64,000 nt of DNA from Siniperca chuatsi (GCF_020085105.1 NC_058064.1:13037001-13101000); one strand, 5' to 3'. Positions 1 through 13,180 are shown, counted from the stretch's first letter. A program made the numbers and translations. The notes: generated by a model not told the origin, from the sequence alone.

Positions 1-10
1 GAAATAGAGT

Positions 11-36
11 GTGTGTGTGTGTGTGTGTGTGTGTGC
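11..36. repeat. (GT)n microsatellite
   Basis: A run of GT dinucleotides directly visible at the window edge. Confidence 0.95.
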
Positions 37-3000
37 GCACACAGGTGCGTACAGGTGTGTCCCCGCACTACCTGACTGGCAGAGATCTGTGGAGAGCCAC
101 AGCACTGTGTAAACTGTTCTGCTGTTTCTTTTTCAATGAGGAGGACGTGACGGTTTTTACAGCGCGACATAACAGACATACTGCTGTGGTGTGTGAAATA
201 CTCCCAGGCGCTTTCAACATATTTTCATTGCCATTTCTGAAACCGTGTGTCTGCTGTCTCTCTGAAAGTCCATCCTACTGAATGAAAACAAATAACGAAG
301 CTAACTGTTCAGTATCACTACTGTAATATGATCCCCTATAGATATGTAAACTGATTAACATGCATCATTTAAAAGTGTTTTTTGAATTAGATTTGTGCTA
401 AAATCATTTGCTAGACAAAACACTCCCGTTTCAGTATCATTTTACATTTTTCGGATCTACTCCAAACCTTCTCTGGGGCACTGTGTACTTTAAAATCAGT
501 TTATACAGGCCAGGATATATTATAATACGACAGTGTCTCTCTGACAGCTACCAGATACATGCTTCCATACGGTTATTGCTTACACAACAGCCTTCCTAAC
601 TTGGTCAGAGAGCAACATCATTGACAAATGATGTGAAGCAGCTGGGGTCTACACATCCTGAGATGACCCAGGTTGTAGACGGGGGTCAGCAGGAAGAAAA
701 TGCAGAAGAGAAGTGACTGTATGTGAATTTCTTTCAAGCCCTTTGGGTGATTTTGTCCTCTGCGGTGACAGACGGGATGCATGAATCCATTCCTTTACCC
801 TCATTTCTAGTCCTGTGTGGGCTTCACACTCAGGGACTTATCTGCTGGTTTACACACATCATTGGAGCCACTGTAAACTCATAGATTATGATCACATGCG
901 TAGCCGTTTTTACATAGTCGCAGCTACAGCCCATTGGGTGAGGTTCTGATACTGCTGTGTGCATGTAAAAACAAAGCAGAGCCATGTAAAAACAAGGTGA
1001 GACAACTTGTACAAACGTCTTCTCACATGCTGCACTGTTGTTTGTATAAGACGGCACATCCTGGCAGACGTTAGGCTAACAAACAGTATGTGCCAACTGA
1101 AGGAGCTTGAAAACAAGAGGAGAAAAAGAGCACACCCCTGAGATATTGTTAGCAAACTTACATGTGATCACTTTTTTTTTTGCAGATTACAATTTCAACT
1201 GTCAAAAACCCCCTTATAGCAGTAAAGTGAAAGAGGTGGATTGAGTTACACTCTTCTGCCAGATCAGGGACAATTTTAGGCAAACGTGGGCACACATACA
1301 TTGAGAAGATTGTAAACGAGAAGGGAAATATAACGGTTGCTAGGGAACACCATAAGACCAGACAATCCAATTCTGCTTGAGGAGGAGGGGGAGGAAGAGA
1401 TAGACAGCTCTTGCCACAACAAGCAACTAATAGTGCAGTGGTATGAACTATATATTTCCCACTCCTTCATGTAAACAGCCTGGCAGACTTCACTTTACCT
1501 TGGCACTTTGTCCTTTCAGGCTCAAGGAAATTGCCAGCAGGATGAACATCGCCAGAGAGTGTTAATTTCATGTTCACCTTATTTGTCTTTACTGCGCTCG
1601 TCAAAGACACAGCTGGACAGGAGACTTAAATAATAGTGTGTGCTGTGTTTGACAGTGGAATTTCACAGCAACAATTACGCCTCTGTATTAAAAGTTTTCA
1701 AATTAGCAGAGGTGTGAGCCCAGCAAAAGTCAACTCCAGCTGTGTAACAAAACACAACAAATGAAAAATGTCATCTTCTAGCAAAATTTTAGAAAGTAAT
1801 ATGACTCAAAACCAGGCAATCGTGACTAAAATACAGCTTGACCTTACCCACTCTGTCTGCCAGGGAGTTTGGGGCATACATGTCAACCTATTGGGGATGA
1901 ATGTTATGCAAGTATTCACTTTAGAAGTATCCACCTTTTTATGCCACCCCAAAACAATGTAGGCAAAATGGAATCATTGATTAAGCATTGAAAAATACAT
2001 TTTGCCAGCTCAATTTCTTGAGGTGTTGGAAATTAAAAACTATTATTATACTATTTCAAAACCTAAGCAGATTAGACTGATCTGCTATCAGTATGGTGAG
2101 GTAAATATGTATGTTTTGTGATTTGGGTGAACTGACTCTGAATACATATATTGCCAGCTTTTAATGTAGATATTCTTGTAGGCTCTGTCACACCAGTATC
2201 AGCGTTTACCCACTGAAAAGACCCTTCTAGAGTAAGGCCATGTGTAGGCAACACAGCCATAAATCAGACCTTGATGTTCAAGTGAAGCTTGCCATGGTGA
2301 AGCTCAAGCTGGCGTTGAAAAAAGAAAAGGGCCATCAATCTATCAGTCAAGCCAGTTTCAACTTTGACAGTTTGAAACTAAGAGTGTGGCAAAACACTTG
2401 AAATATTCTTGTCATTGTTGTGGAGGTTTGTAGGTATGCCTCCTTGTGGCGTATTGTTCACGTTGATTGGGGAAACGACAGCATGACTGGGAGGAATGAG
2501 GCTGTGGAATTTCAGTGGATCTTCAATCGGATCATAACAATAAAGCAGAAAATCAACATGTGCAATTGGGAAAAAAAAGCTATTCATCATAGGAAGACAC
2601 TTTCCTTTGTGACAACTCCATTGTTGGGGCTCTTTGTGTGTGGGTGTGTGTGTTAAGTATGTGGCAGCAGAATGGAATAAGCAGATAAGCATGATTAAAA
2701 TCAAATAACACGACATAAATTCATGTGGTACATCCCAACCCACTAATTTCATGAGCAGATTTTAAACGAAATCGTACAGAGGTCAGAGGTCAAAAGAGAA
2801 CAGATTTTTTATGACGGTTTTGAAAACCAAGTTTTATTTTTTCATGACATTTTTTTTTTCTTTTCAGGCTTGAGTGAGGTTAAAGGCAAATGCTTTATAC
2901 TGAATAATGGGCCACAATGGAGAACATGCTTTGTACCGAGGAAAACAGTAATCACGTTCTGATAGTTTCTCATTAGTATCAGAACAGATGTCAGTGTGGG

Positions 3001-3836
3001 TGTATGTGCCAATACAGGACAGGGAAATTAAGCATCAGAAATATTTCTTTTATCATATTCTTAAATTACAGCAACAGCACTCAAATAATAATTGCTTCAA
3101 ATATTATTTACATTTTCTTGGTTAAGAATTATATTTTACAAAGTGCATGAGGTCTGTCTTCAGTACAGTGTTAGCAAAAGGCAGTTATGTTTATGTCCTC
3201 ACTGTGATATTACGTATTAATTACATTTTAATGTATTCAAGTTACTGAAAATGAAAAAGAACATCTTTCTTTTTTTCTTTACAAAATAGCTACAGTTATC
3301 ATATTATCATTTATTCTTCATAATATGGTCATGTGTCAATGCAACATTACCGTCTTTGTGCGTTCCAAAATCAACCATCAGTCAGTCAACCAACACTTTT
3401 AGCCAGCTTTAAATTCATACATTTTAGAACTTGTGTACACATACATTCCTATAGTCCCTTTCTCTGATCAGTCAAGTGAACGATCATGTGTCAAAACCTG
3501 CTGAATCCTTTTCAAAGTACATTATTCTGTCTCCATCATAGACATATTCTGTCCCACAAAAAACAAATTACATTACATTTGTAATTTCACACTATTATTT
3601 ACAGTATAGTTGTCTTTTTTAATGAATAATTATAGTTATAAATTTCTCAAACAGTCCTTTTAGTGTTAGATAGATGATTATCAAACAAATTATATGGTAT
3701 TTCGTTCCAAATTGCCTCCTTAGATGCTTAACGCTCCCTTTTCAACACTGAATTTATCAAGTCTTGGGAGTTTTTACACTCCATGTCTTCTTACCTTAAA
3801 CACTCTCTTGTGGTCACACTGCTGCCAAGCCAGTGA
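37..3836. other. Intergenic stretch and pnpla8 3' flank
   Basis: No exon-like frame with recognisable protein similarity was seen here. The open frames are short and lack splice context. The segment just below 3837 is probably the pnpla8 3' UTR, since a minus-strand AATAAA lies at 3310-3315 (TTTATT on the plus strand). Confidence 0.5.
3310..3315 (-). terminator. Candidate poly(A) signal for pnpla8
   Basis: AATAAA on the minus strand, about 520 bases past the pnpla8 stop codon. The position is plausible but other AATAAA-like sites occur in this AT-rich flank. Confidence 0.3.
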
Positions 3837-6800
3837 CTACAGCTTGGAGATGAAGGGGAGACCCTCGTACATGTCGGCCTTGAGCTTGGCCCACTCGGCC
3901 AGTCTCTGGATGGTGCTCTTCTCCTGGCCCAACACGCTAGCTGCATTCCTCAGCTTGGCCTCGTTGCGCTCCAGGTAGCGCTCCCCCTCGCTCTTGAGGA
4001 AGTTCAGCTTCTCTGGGCGGCTCTCATTCAACGGGATGTCCTCGCTCATGTAGGGGTTGAAGCGGAAGTAGGTGTCAGGGGGCAGGAGAGCGTCCAGCAT
4101 GGTGTGCACCTCTGAAATAAGGATGGAGGAGGGAGCCTTTAGCTATCAAAGTCAGACACTAGTTAGAGGCAATTTTTTATTTTCTCTTTTGGTTTATATT
4201 TCAAGAGACTGCACTGAATAAGAAAAATGGCAGTGCATTACACTGCCTGTGACCGCACGCCTCTAATCTTTGGTTTATAAATAACTGTGTGTGGGATGTC
4301 AAACACGTACAAACAACATTTTGTGTGGTCTTACCCTCTGTATCTGTGGCACTGCTGATGACGTTGGTGAGCTTGGTCTTGAGGCTCGTGTAGGTTGTGT
4401 TGTTCTTGCCCGCCGTCTCGTACCGTCCTGTGCCCAGAGACAACACACACTGCAGTGGTGTGTTAGGCCACAGACACTTACACTCATGGATGGCCAATGC
4501 TGTGGGGTTGTTGATAAGGAGTCCTCCATCCTTAAGGAGAAGACAGATAATGAGTGGAAATTAAGAAGACAGCCAATTACCCCAAAGTAAGCTAGCTGTA
4601 AGGCAACAAGTCAATGATATGTGTGTGAGTGTGTGACTGTTTAATGCCAATGATGCATCTACATCCGCAATTCCAAACTAGAAACTACAAGTTTACATTC
4701 CTCCAGTCTTTGACAAGAATTAGGTCAGAGCTTGATCAAATTTAAATGGTGAGCAATTGGCGTGTGCATGTGTAAGAAGCATGTTTATGTATGTTTATTT
4801 CCAGTGCAACTGAGACAGGGGAGGAAATGAGCTTTTTAAACCACTGGCCACAAAACTGTAAGGTCACCTTCAGCATTCTGTCAGTCAAATATGCTTACTA
4901 AACAAGGTTAATGCAAATATAGGACACTTTGTATGTATTGAATGCACCTCTAGGTTTAATATATTTGTTGTGACAGCCTGTAGGGGACAAATGAGGTGAA
5001 GTGGACAAGCTGTCCCAGAACTACACAGCTTTAGGCCAGAGGAAAGAAGCTTGCTGGCCAGAGATGTGCTGCACTGGCAAACACCCTGTTTATTCAGAAG
5101 TAAACAATAAAGAAAAGCTGTCTTTTTAGCAGCTATCAGCAGTATTTCTTTTAGTAATTTGGTCAAGAACTTATCTATGTAAAGAATCTAATTGCTGCAT
5201 TACTCTGAATTTAGCTTGACTATTACAGCATATTGCATTTCAGTATTCTAATCTTGACTGACTTAATTTAGAAGCTAATCACAAATGATGTACTTGCTTC
5301 TTCACATGGCCTGTGATGTCTCTTTATAACTGAATAATATTATTGGAGTCATGAAAGAGTTGCTGGTCTAAATGATGCCAACAATGAGAGAAAGAGGACA
5401 ATGAAGCTGAATGGATGCCTTGACCGGTTTAGTGCTAAACACTCTCTCAGTTTTTCCCCAAGTCCAGTGTTGGACCCTATCCAACCACTGAAGTGCTTTT
5501 GGCTTGGATTAATAGAGATGGAGAGTGTGGCACACAAGAGGTCTAATCCCTGATCCTCCACAGCAGAGCAGAGGTAAATGTCATTTCCAAGCCTGTATGG
5601 GGAGGGGGGTGAATCCTCTCCTTCTTCTGGGATAAAGCAAACAATCTGTCATAAAATGTCCAATGCAGTAAAAAAAAAAAACAGACACCCAATAAAACAT
5701 GGGTGCTGAGGAATACCCTAAGAAACAGTATGCTACCTTACTGTTTTTATGAATTAAACATTTTTTCTTAACCTAAACTAGTTTAAAAAATACCTGTATA
5801 GGCTTAATATTTTGTTCTAGGAAACTTATTTTGGATTCAAATGTCTGTCTGTGGGTGACTGGTGCTCTCAAACAGTTCGCTCTGCTGCCCTGGTATTACG
5901 GTACAATACCGCCTATACATATTATTCTTAGCATAAAAATAAACCTGTTTACCCTCAGGTGTAAGCTATTGAAACAGTGGACACAGTTCACACTCTTGAG
6001 GCAGCAGGTTAATCACACAGCTGCTCCACAGCTCTGACCCTCAACCTCTCACCCAGTCTCATTTAACTGAATGACATCCAGCCTGCATCTAATCACAACA
6101 CATAAACAGCATGCAGCATTCTCACATGGGCAAATGACTGGGTATTACGCTATGGCCTAATAACAACTGCTTGCCTTAAAAAAAGAACTACAGCTCAGGG
6201 AGAAATATTTACATTTTACCTCTACATTGAGTATGTGAATGCATTTTTCTCCACTGTGTTTATGTGCGTATGTTTGTATTTCTGATGCCCTGCAATGGCA
6301 GAATTTTCCTGAGAAATACCGCTGCTAGTGCTGAAAACTAGAGTAGGAGTGAGACCGGTGGGTGGCAACGGTAGCTCAAACTGTCGATGAAACACTATGC
6401 AGCTCCAAGAGGAATGTGGAGAACAACACACACAACTCATTCACTCTCCATCTTTCCATACTTGCAGTCATCCCAGAGTCCATGGGAAACAACTCAAAAC
6501 AGATACTTGGAAATAAACGGAAATTCTGTCTTGGAAATGCATTAGTAGCAAAACTAAAACAAACATCACACAAGTTTTTGAGGTTAGCAGTTGCAGTTAC
6601 ATTAGGTTCTTTGCTAAATTAGTAGCTGGAAAAGCTTGGGCTCAGGCAAAGAACTAGGAGGCCATTTGTTTTAATTCTAAATGCTAAAGAGAATCAAGGC
6701 TTAGGTCAGTAAACAGAGTGGGATTGGAGATTAGGATCTGTTATTGACTAAAACATTGTAGGGCTGTTTACCAGGGCTCTTGTATTAGGAAATAGCAGGG

Positions 6801-7393
6801 GAGAGAAATACTTGTTAGAAGGAGGGACAAGACTAATTTTGCCTAAGTAGGTTATCAAAATTAAGCTAAGCCTTGAGCATAATTGCTGTCCATAAAGACC
6901 ATCTAAAGATATCTGGCCTAATAATCAAACTTCATAAAATAACACGTTAAAGGCGCTCTACGATAGGGACGTAAGCAGTATAAAACATCATACTAGCTGA
7001 ACATAAAATACATCTGTGCTACAAAAACAGTAGTCATTTATGAGATGCCTTAACAGCCTGATTTTCATTCAATGGCCTTCTACTTAAATCTAATCTACCA
7101 TTCTTGAACCTAATATTATATTCTCTCCCCCTTTTCTGTCTGTCTCTGTGACTCAAAAGAAGAAAGAGCTAGCATCCATTACCTAATTCGCTACGTCATT
7201 AGTCAGTGTGAGAATGCAAACAAGTGATGTGAAGCTTGTTATATGGAGCACCATAATGGCATTTTATCACAACACTGTGCAGCCAAGTATCAGACTGAAA
7301 TATGATAATCGAATAGAGATTGCTGATGTTTTTAACACTAATCCAAACATTATCAGACTATTTACCCAGCTGCAGGGTATGTCACTTAGGTAG

Positions 7394-7424
<31 letters not shown>

Positions 7425-8238
7425 CAGGAGCAGAACTATTTGTCTTCCTCAAACATACTTCAGCAGGACACATAGCTGTTGAAGGGGCAAACAGGCTAGA
7501 TCTCACTACTGCATTCAAAACCTATAAAATAGTTATAGATTTAATACTGGATTAAACACTGCACAAAAAAGTCTATTCAAATTTTGTTATTTTGACAACA
7601 TCAGCTAGACTGCTACAAACACTAACTGAGATACTATTTATTTTTTCCCATTTTGGAACACCTGAAATATAACCTGACGCGCCAGATGGTTTGTTACACA
7701 GAACCATCTGAGAAGTCACCCTTGGAAACTGTTTGGAAAAGGGCACGTCAAAAAATACTTGGCAGGTGATTGGATCACTGCATATCACGGGCTAACTTCA
7801 AACCAATCAGATCAACGAACCATATGGCGTAGTAGGAGAGCCGAAGCCAGTCGGGGCGAAAAAATCTTTTCCATTGACAAAAGCCTTTAATACGGTTCTT
7901 TGCTCTTCTTTCAATGACGAAATACTCATAACTGATGCTATAACAGCATCTACACCAACCTCTTTAGGAGCGTGTTCTTTTCGAACAAACAGTCGCTTCG
8001 CTTCTCACTGTCGTCACACCGAAACCACGGCCATAGCTGCCAGTAATTCTTCATAGGACGCTGATTGGTCCGGATTCTCGTGTGATCTCACGAGTCCAGC
8101 TGCCTCGCAAGGTAACCTTAAACATGCTTTTAGACAGTGAAGCTTTCCATTCTTCTGGATTATGTGCATTATGTAGTTAATGTAGTTGTGTTATCATTTC
8201 CTTCATCAGTTTACAAGAGTCTATTTTTCACATCTTTC

Positions 8239-8318
<80 letters not shown>

Positions 8319-11300
8319 TAAATATAAAAGATATAGTGGCATCTAGTGGTGATCTAGAGCCAGTGTTTGGTTTGTCCGTTCTGGGCTACTGTAGAAACAT
8401 GGCGACCCGCTCCCTCTGTAGATATAAACGGCTTATTCTAAGGCAACAAAAACACAATTTACACAACACAATCCTTATTTTCAGAATTGTACTGTGACAC
8501 CTCCCATTTCTCTATGTCGTACCTGATGGAGGTCTTTTCCCAGGACAAATTCCTGGAAGTAGCCTGGGGCGGCAGACGAGGCCCTGATAGCCTGCCACAT
8601 TTTGTGTTTGCAGTCTCCAAGGTAGTGGGATCTCACTCCTGGCATGAGTCTGTAGCTCCTAAACACATAGGCCTTCAGTGGTAAACCCCTGTTCACAATG
8701 GCACTCACTGCTGACACCTGGTGGACATACAAATATCATATTTAGAGAGTAACATGCAAAGTAATATTTATTTTTACAGCACTTCAACAAGCTGATGACA
8801 AAGCAATTGCTTTGCTGTACAGTGGACAAAGGATAAAACAATAAAAATATTGAAAAATGAATAAAAATGATATAAAATTAACCCATGCACAAATGTTTAT
8901 CTAAACACTGTAGAGCTGAAAAGACATGTGACTTACTTTAGGGCAGTTTGGGTCCCTGGCACTCTCAATCATATGTCCCTCACCCATCCTTTCCCTAAAG
9001 AAAATACAAAAACAGATTAAAGATACAGACAAATTAGACTACTCCAGTGTCTGAAATCAAAAATGGAGGAGTTGGATGGAGTTGTAAAGGAATGGAAAGA
9101 GTCCTGCGGACTAACTTGAGGATGTTTTCCCATATTTCGCTGTCATAGAAAGCATGACTCCAGCCCATTTTGACAGTTCCAACGATGACATTCTGTTTGA
9201 AGACATCCGCGCCCAGCTTCCTGTACATCTCCTCGCACTCCTCTAAGGGGATCTGAAAAATTCCCAGCATGAAGGCCAAAATGGCACCTAAAGTAAAGAG
9301 GAACAAGTGTGATGTGCCGGTGAGCAAGGGATTGTACCGGGAAGTTTACATTAAACTCACATGTGGGGTCAGTGAGGGTCGGTTTTAGAGAAGAGTGAAA
9401 GGACAAAAAATGACAAACACTAAACAGTGATGACAATATACCCGTGCTGACTCCACAGATGTAGTCGAACAGCTGGTGGACTCGTTTGCCAGTCAGGTTC
9501 TGCAGTTTATGGAGAGTCTGCAGGGCCAGCAGTCCCCTGTAACAAAGTCACAAGGATTACAAACCTAGACTGACAAAAATATAGCTATTATATTTGTTCC
9601 ACTGCTTGTCTTGTACAGTTGGCCTGCAATGATAGCTATTTGAAAACCTTGTATTTCTCTGTAGTGTAATAGAACCACATTAGTTCTCATCATTTGTCAT
9701 TTCTCAATCAAACAGTGGAGCCAGTACTGTGACTTTGTTTTCTCTGGATTTTGTGTTAGTACATTTTAAGATCTGCATTTTAAATTCGCCACTTGCGTGG
9801 CTTTTCTTTAGCCACGTAAGTGGTGCTGCTCATGCACTGCTTATAAGAACAGCAAATGTAAAAGCAGGTTGAATCATTTGTAATATTTATAAGGAACAGA
9901 TTTTTTTATTTATTTTTCATTTTTAGGAGTTCTTTTATGAAAATGCCACAGATACTTGAAGTTTCCCCCCCTCCGGAATAGCTTTACCTTGTTCCGCCTC
10001 CGTCTATGGTCAGGAGCCGAATTCCTCTGCCTTTGACTGGTTCGGTATAACCAACCAGGGCCAGCGCTTCTCTCACAGCAGCCTGAAGAGGAAGGTCTCT
10101 GGCCTGGCGCAAACGCAGCAGGCAGGGCAGCACACTCTCCTAAAGGTCACATAAACATACTAAACATACTGACTGCCAAAATTTCCCACTTACAAAACAT
10201 GTGAGGACTGTGCAGTGTGCAACACATCTGACATTAAATTTAATGCAGGATAAGTAAAAAAAAATTCGGACCGTGATACACACTGACCTTGACAGCTACA
10301 CCTCGTGTCTCGGGGAACTCCAGGAGGTGATAGCTGAGCTCCTCTACTCGACTTGTAAGGAGCTTGACATCAGTAACTCTCTGCAGGCCTTTCACCAGGG
10401 CTCTGGTCCTATTGTCTACACTCACCCTGGCTATTATCTGCATGACAAATACACACCGTGTACAACATATTAGGACCATGTGTTAAATATCAGGCCTGTC
10501 TATGCTTTTTCAAGGCCTTCATTTCTTAACCATAAGCCTTTTTAAAAGGTGCTTGTTTGATCTATGTTGAAATTTAACAACCTAGCAATAAATTAAATTC
10601 ACATCATACAGAGTGAAATCATTTAAAACATATTTATTCATTTATTAGAGCCATACTGAGCACCTTACCTTCTCTCTTTGAGTCAACAGCTGTTGCTTCA
10701 CTTTATCTGCTTTCTCCTTTTCACTATCCATCTTCTCTCCTGCCTTGTCCACAGTGGGCTCTTCCGCAGTGACTGCTGAAGACTTTTCTTTTTCAGCTGC
10801 AATGCTTTTGGAATCACCTCTAAATTTGGGGACCAGGGGTGCGATATAGCTGCCGACAAATGCCTGAACGCTGGGCCGAGGGTAGGAAAGATAGTGGGTG
10901 AAGCCTTTTTTAGGGGAGGTAGAAGGCGCAGGGATGGACTTTGCTGCGCTTTCAGTTGCAGGGATGTCAGAAGAGGGCGTACCTACTGAAGGACTGAGAT
11001 TTTCTGATGGAGATGGAGAGGGAGGGGGAGGAGAGGTAGTGGGTGCTTCAATACTTTTAGCATCCGCCACTGGAGACAAAATAGGAATGTGGTCCCCAGT
11101 TGTAGGGGGAACGGTGTTGATAATGGGCTCAGAAACAGGATCATACCCCTTTCTGTGCTGCTGCAGTGGTCTGTTGTCTCCTTCTTCCTCTTGTGCGCTG
11201 GTGCCAAAGTAACTATTGATGTGCTGAGCAAGAGTTTTGTAGGTCTCATCCATGTTGGTGGACAGAGCTGCTGGGTGAAACAGCTGTATAGTTTGTTTTG

Positions 11301-11655
11301 CCACAGTCGAGGAAGAGCTTGGTGCAGACACATTCGCTGCTGAAGCTAAACTGGATGTGGACTTCTTTGTAGCAACAAAGGGTTTTTCTGTAACTTGCTG
11401 CCATTGCTTGTCTGATTCTCCCTCTGCTGTGTTCTGCTCGCCTTCTTCTTCTCCTTCTTTCATGGTTGCTTCAGGTGGTGAGGCAGTCGCTGTGTTGTTG
11501 TTAGAGGTTAAGGTCTCGGCTTTGACCAGAACTTCTGCCACATGGGTGCTGTCGACTGTGGCGTTACCAGGCTTCAGGCGGGAGAACTTGGCAATGAGGT
11601 CTGTGCTGCCTACTGCCTTGGTGACGCTGTCGAGTGTGGTCCTGATTCGCGACAT
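3837..11655 (-). CDS. pnpla8: Calcium-independent phospholipase A2-gamma (patatin-like phospholipase 8)
   Basis: This gene encodes a membrane-associated lipase that hydrolyses phospholipid acyl chains and, in the known family, acts in mitochondria and peroxisomes. Coding exons by eye, in order: 11655-10669, 10437-10288, 10139-9988, 9536-9442, 9287-9116, 8994-8937, 8717-8523, 4530-4335 and 4111-3837. All have AG/GT borders and compatible phases, giving 759 aa. The patatin oxyanion loop DGGGTRG starts at residue 425. The nucleophile motif GVSTG (Ser460) and the DGG dyad (Asp604) are each offset by 23 from human iPLA2-gamma. The C-terminus is SKL, a type 1 peroxisomal signal. The first ~330 residues are Ser/Pro/Glu-rich and poorly conserved. 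The chosen Met at 11655 corresponds to an internal human start (M-S-R-I). An acceptor lies just upstream at about 11673, so the longer human N-terminus seems absent or on an unseen exon. The neighbours thap5 and dnajb9 support orthology. Confidence 0.95.
7393..7423. repeat. (GAA)n microsatellite in pnpla8 intron
   Basis: About ten GAA units in the plus-strand orientation, equivalent to TTC on the transcribed strand. Confidence 0.9.
7807..8004 (-). pseudogene. Fragment of a RecQ-like DEAD/DEAH helicase
   Basis: The minus strand reads open for 66 codons between two stops. The frame contains S-L-K-E-E-Q, then V-N-G-K-D, then P-T-G-F-G. This resembles the Q motif and Walker A (PTGxGKS) of the RecQ-like helicases that occur in many copies in fish genomes. 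The Walker lysine and serine are lost (GFG-S-P), two residues before PTG appear deleted, and the frame stops soon after. Stops also interrupt the upstream sequence (to about 8060). It lies in the large intron of pnpla8 in the same orientation, with no splice context. I infer a dead repeat-borne helicase fragment. The assignment rests on a short motif. Confidence 0.5.
8238..8314. repeat. (TA)n microsatellite in pnpla8 intron
   Basis: About 35 TA units. Open frames across it encode only Tyr-Ile repeats and are artefacts. Confidence 0.95.
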
Positions 11656-12073
11656 GCGTTTGCTGGCACACTCTGAACAGCAGTGGAGAACTTTAAGTTA
11701 ACCAGGAAAATGGATGATGTGTAAAATTATGCAGCATTCTAGCAGACAACCTGCCATCAGCTACAGTGGTTTTAGTAGAAATTCCATTTGGGAGGGAATT
11801 TTACTGCTTGTTCCAATGTTTCCTGAAAAAAAAAAAGAGACAGTCAGCACAAACTATTAAAAAAACACACACACATTTTCATAGGAGCCAACATTTTACT
11901 GCAAATGGAAAGTGGGCCAACAGAGGGCTCCATTTGACACCCTACCAATCCTGGTAGCCATGGAAACTGTTACAGCAATGAAAACAGATGCAGACAACAG
12001 CTTTCACAAAATAACAACTTAAACCCTCCAGTTCCCAGATGCCCTGTATGCGGTTCTTTGTTAAAGAGACAAG

Positions 12074-12595
12074 ATGGAAGAGGACCGACATTCACTGAAT
12101 CTGAATTTCACAGCAGAGTCAGCTCAACTTGTGAAGGCTTTGCTGGAGAGACATCGCCACACTGTCACAAAGGAGCAGGTGGATAACTCTCATGACTGTG
12201 AGATGAGGAATATCAACTGGGTTGTCAGCAAAGACTTTACGGTCGAAGTGGGAAAAAAGCAGATTGGGGAGTATATTCAAACCTGGGAGATGCAGCCTTG
12301 CTGGCTTTACAGTCTGGACTTCCTCTACTCAACCGAGGAGGAGCATCATACCTTCTACCACTACCGGGCCCGCTTTAGTACCCCGACCCCGCGGAAGCCG
12401 ATTTAGGGGACAGCTGACGTCTACTTCGTCGTGGACATATCTAAAGTCAAACCCCAAACTCTGCCCGTGGAGGTGCACTTCGTAGTAGAGTCAAACAGGC
12501 TGGTGCACACACCCGGGAGGACCAGGTTCAAAGAGAAGTGGCTGGCGGACGTTATTGAGATCAAGACTTTGCTCCGAAGAGCGTTGGACCCTTGA
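12074..12595 (+). pseudogene. AKAP14-like (A-kinase anchor protein 14) intronless copy with one in-frame stop
   Basis: A single uninterrupted exon reads 110 codons from ATG at 12074 to TAG at 12404-12406, then continues in the same frame for 62 sense codons to TGA at 12593-12595. The two halves together match AKAP14 end to end: an N-terminal helix region, N-I-N-W, F-T-V-E-x-G, K-Q-I-x-E-Y, F-L-Y-S, Y-H-Y-R, R-K-P-I, then V-Y-F-x-x-x-x-S-K-x-K-P, L-P-V and R-F-x-E-x-W-L. AKAP14 binds the PKA regulatory subunit in ciliary axonemes. AATAAA follows at 12640-12645. Mammalian AKAP14 has introns, so the intronless form suggests a retrocopy. There are no frameshifts and only one stop, so it is young, constrained, or carries a sequencing error at the stop. 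It lies antisense inside pnpla8 intron 1. Confidence 0.7.
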
Positions 12596-12639
12596 ACCAA
12601 CTGACAATACACCGCCGAACCACCCGGAAGGAGATCCTA

Positions 12640-12645
12640 AATAAA
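12640..12645 (+). terminator. Poly(A) signal of the AKAP14-like copy
   Basis: AATAAA 45 bases past the final TGA of the AKAP14-like frame, as expected for a transcribed or retrocopied 3' end. Confidence 0.45.
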
Positions 12646-12649
12646 ATAA

Positions 12650-13180
12650 CGTAGCTATCTTAAACATGAAAATGAAACCTCCGACAGTAAACGCTAACTG
12701 TTATAGTTAACGCTGGCTAACTACCTGTCAGTCTGTATTCTCAACTAACGTTACGTTTTGTTGGACCTCAGTGACTGTAACGTTATAATAACCGTTAGCT
12801 AAGCTACGTTTAATTAAAGCAAATTCAAACGTATTCAAGACAACGAGGCTGTTTGTGTTAGATAATATGCTTAACCTATTCAAATTTAAAGTTAAACACC
12901 TCATAATCATTATGTTTGAAAGCTAGCTTGCTAAGCAGACAGCTGACAACTGCAATGTGCACATTCAAAAACAATACATTAGCCGCTGCTAGCCTAACGT
13001 TAGCTAATTAATATATTGAGAGTATATTGCCAGTTTCTCGAATTTTACGCAATGTCACAAAAGTCTTCTTCTTACCATACGAAACAAAGGCCGTTAAATA
13101 TGTTCCCGGAATATTTCATTCACTGTGGTGCTATAAAAAAATAAACAGGAAGAAGAGAGGAGGTGACGTAGTGTCCTGGA
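12650..13180 (-). promoter_or_regulatory. pnpla8 promoter and probable noncoding first exon
   Basis: A minus-strand donor (GTATG followed by GTAAGAAG) sits at 13076/13075, with a TATA-less stretch upstream that includes a TGACGTAG CRE-like site near 13163 (plus strand). I infer a noncoding exon of about 13076-13160 that splices to the acceptor near 11673. The intron side is rich in TAACGTTA-type motifs, which are common around teleost transcription starts. No transcript evidence is available. Confidence 0.45.

Noticed and set aside
8137-8497. Open frames of 69 and 103 codons across the TA repeat
   Set aside because: They consist largely of Tyr-Ile repeats from the microsatellite.
10898-11701. 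Plus-strand open frames of 84-114 codons
   Set aside because: Antisense shadows of the first pnpla8 coding exon.
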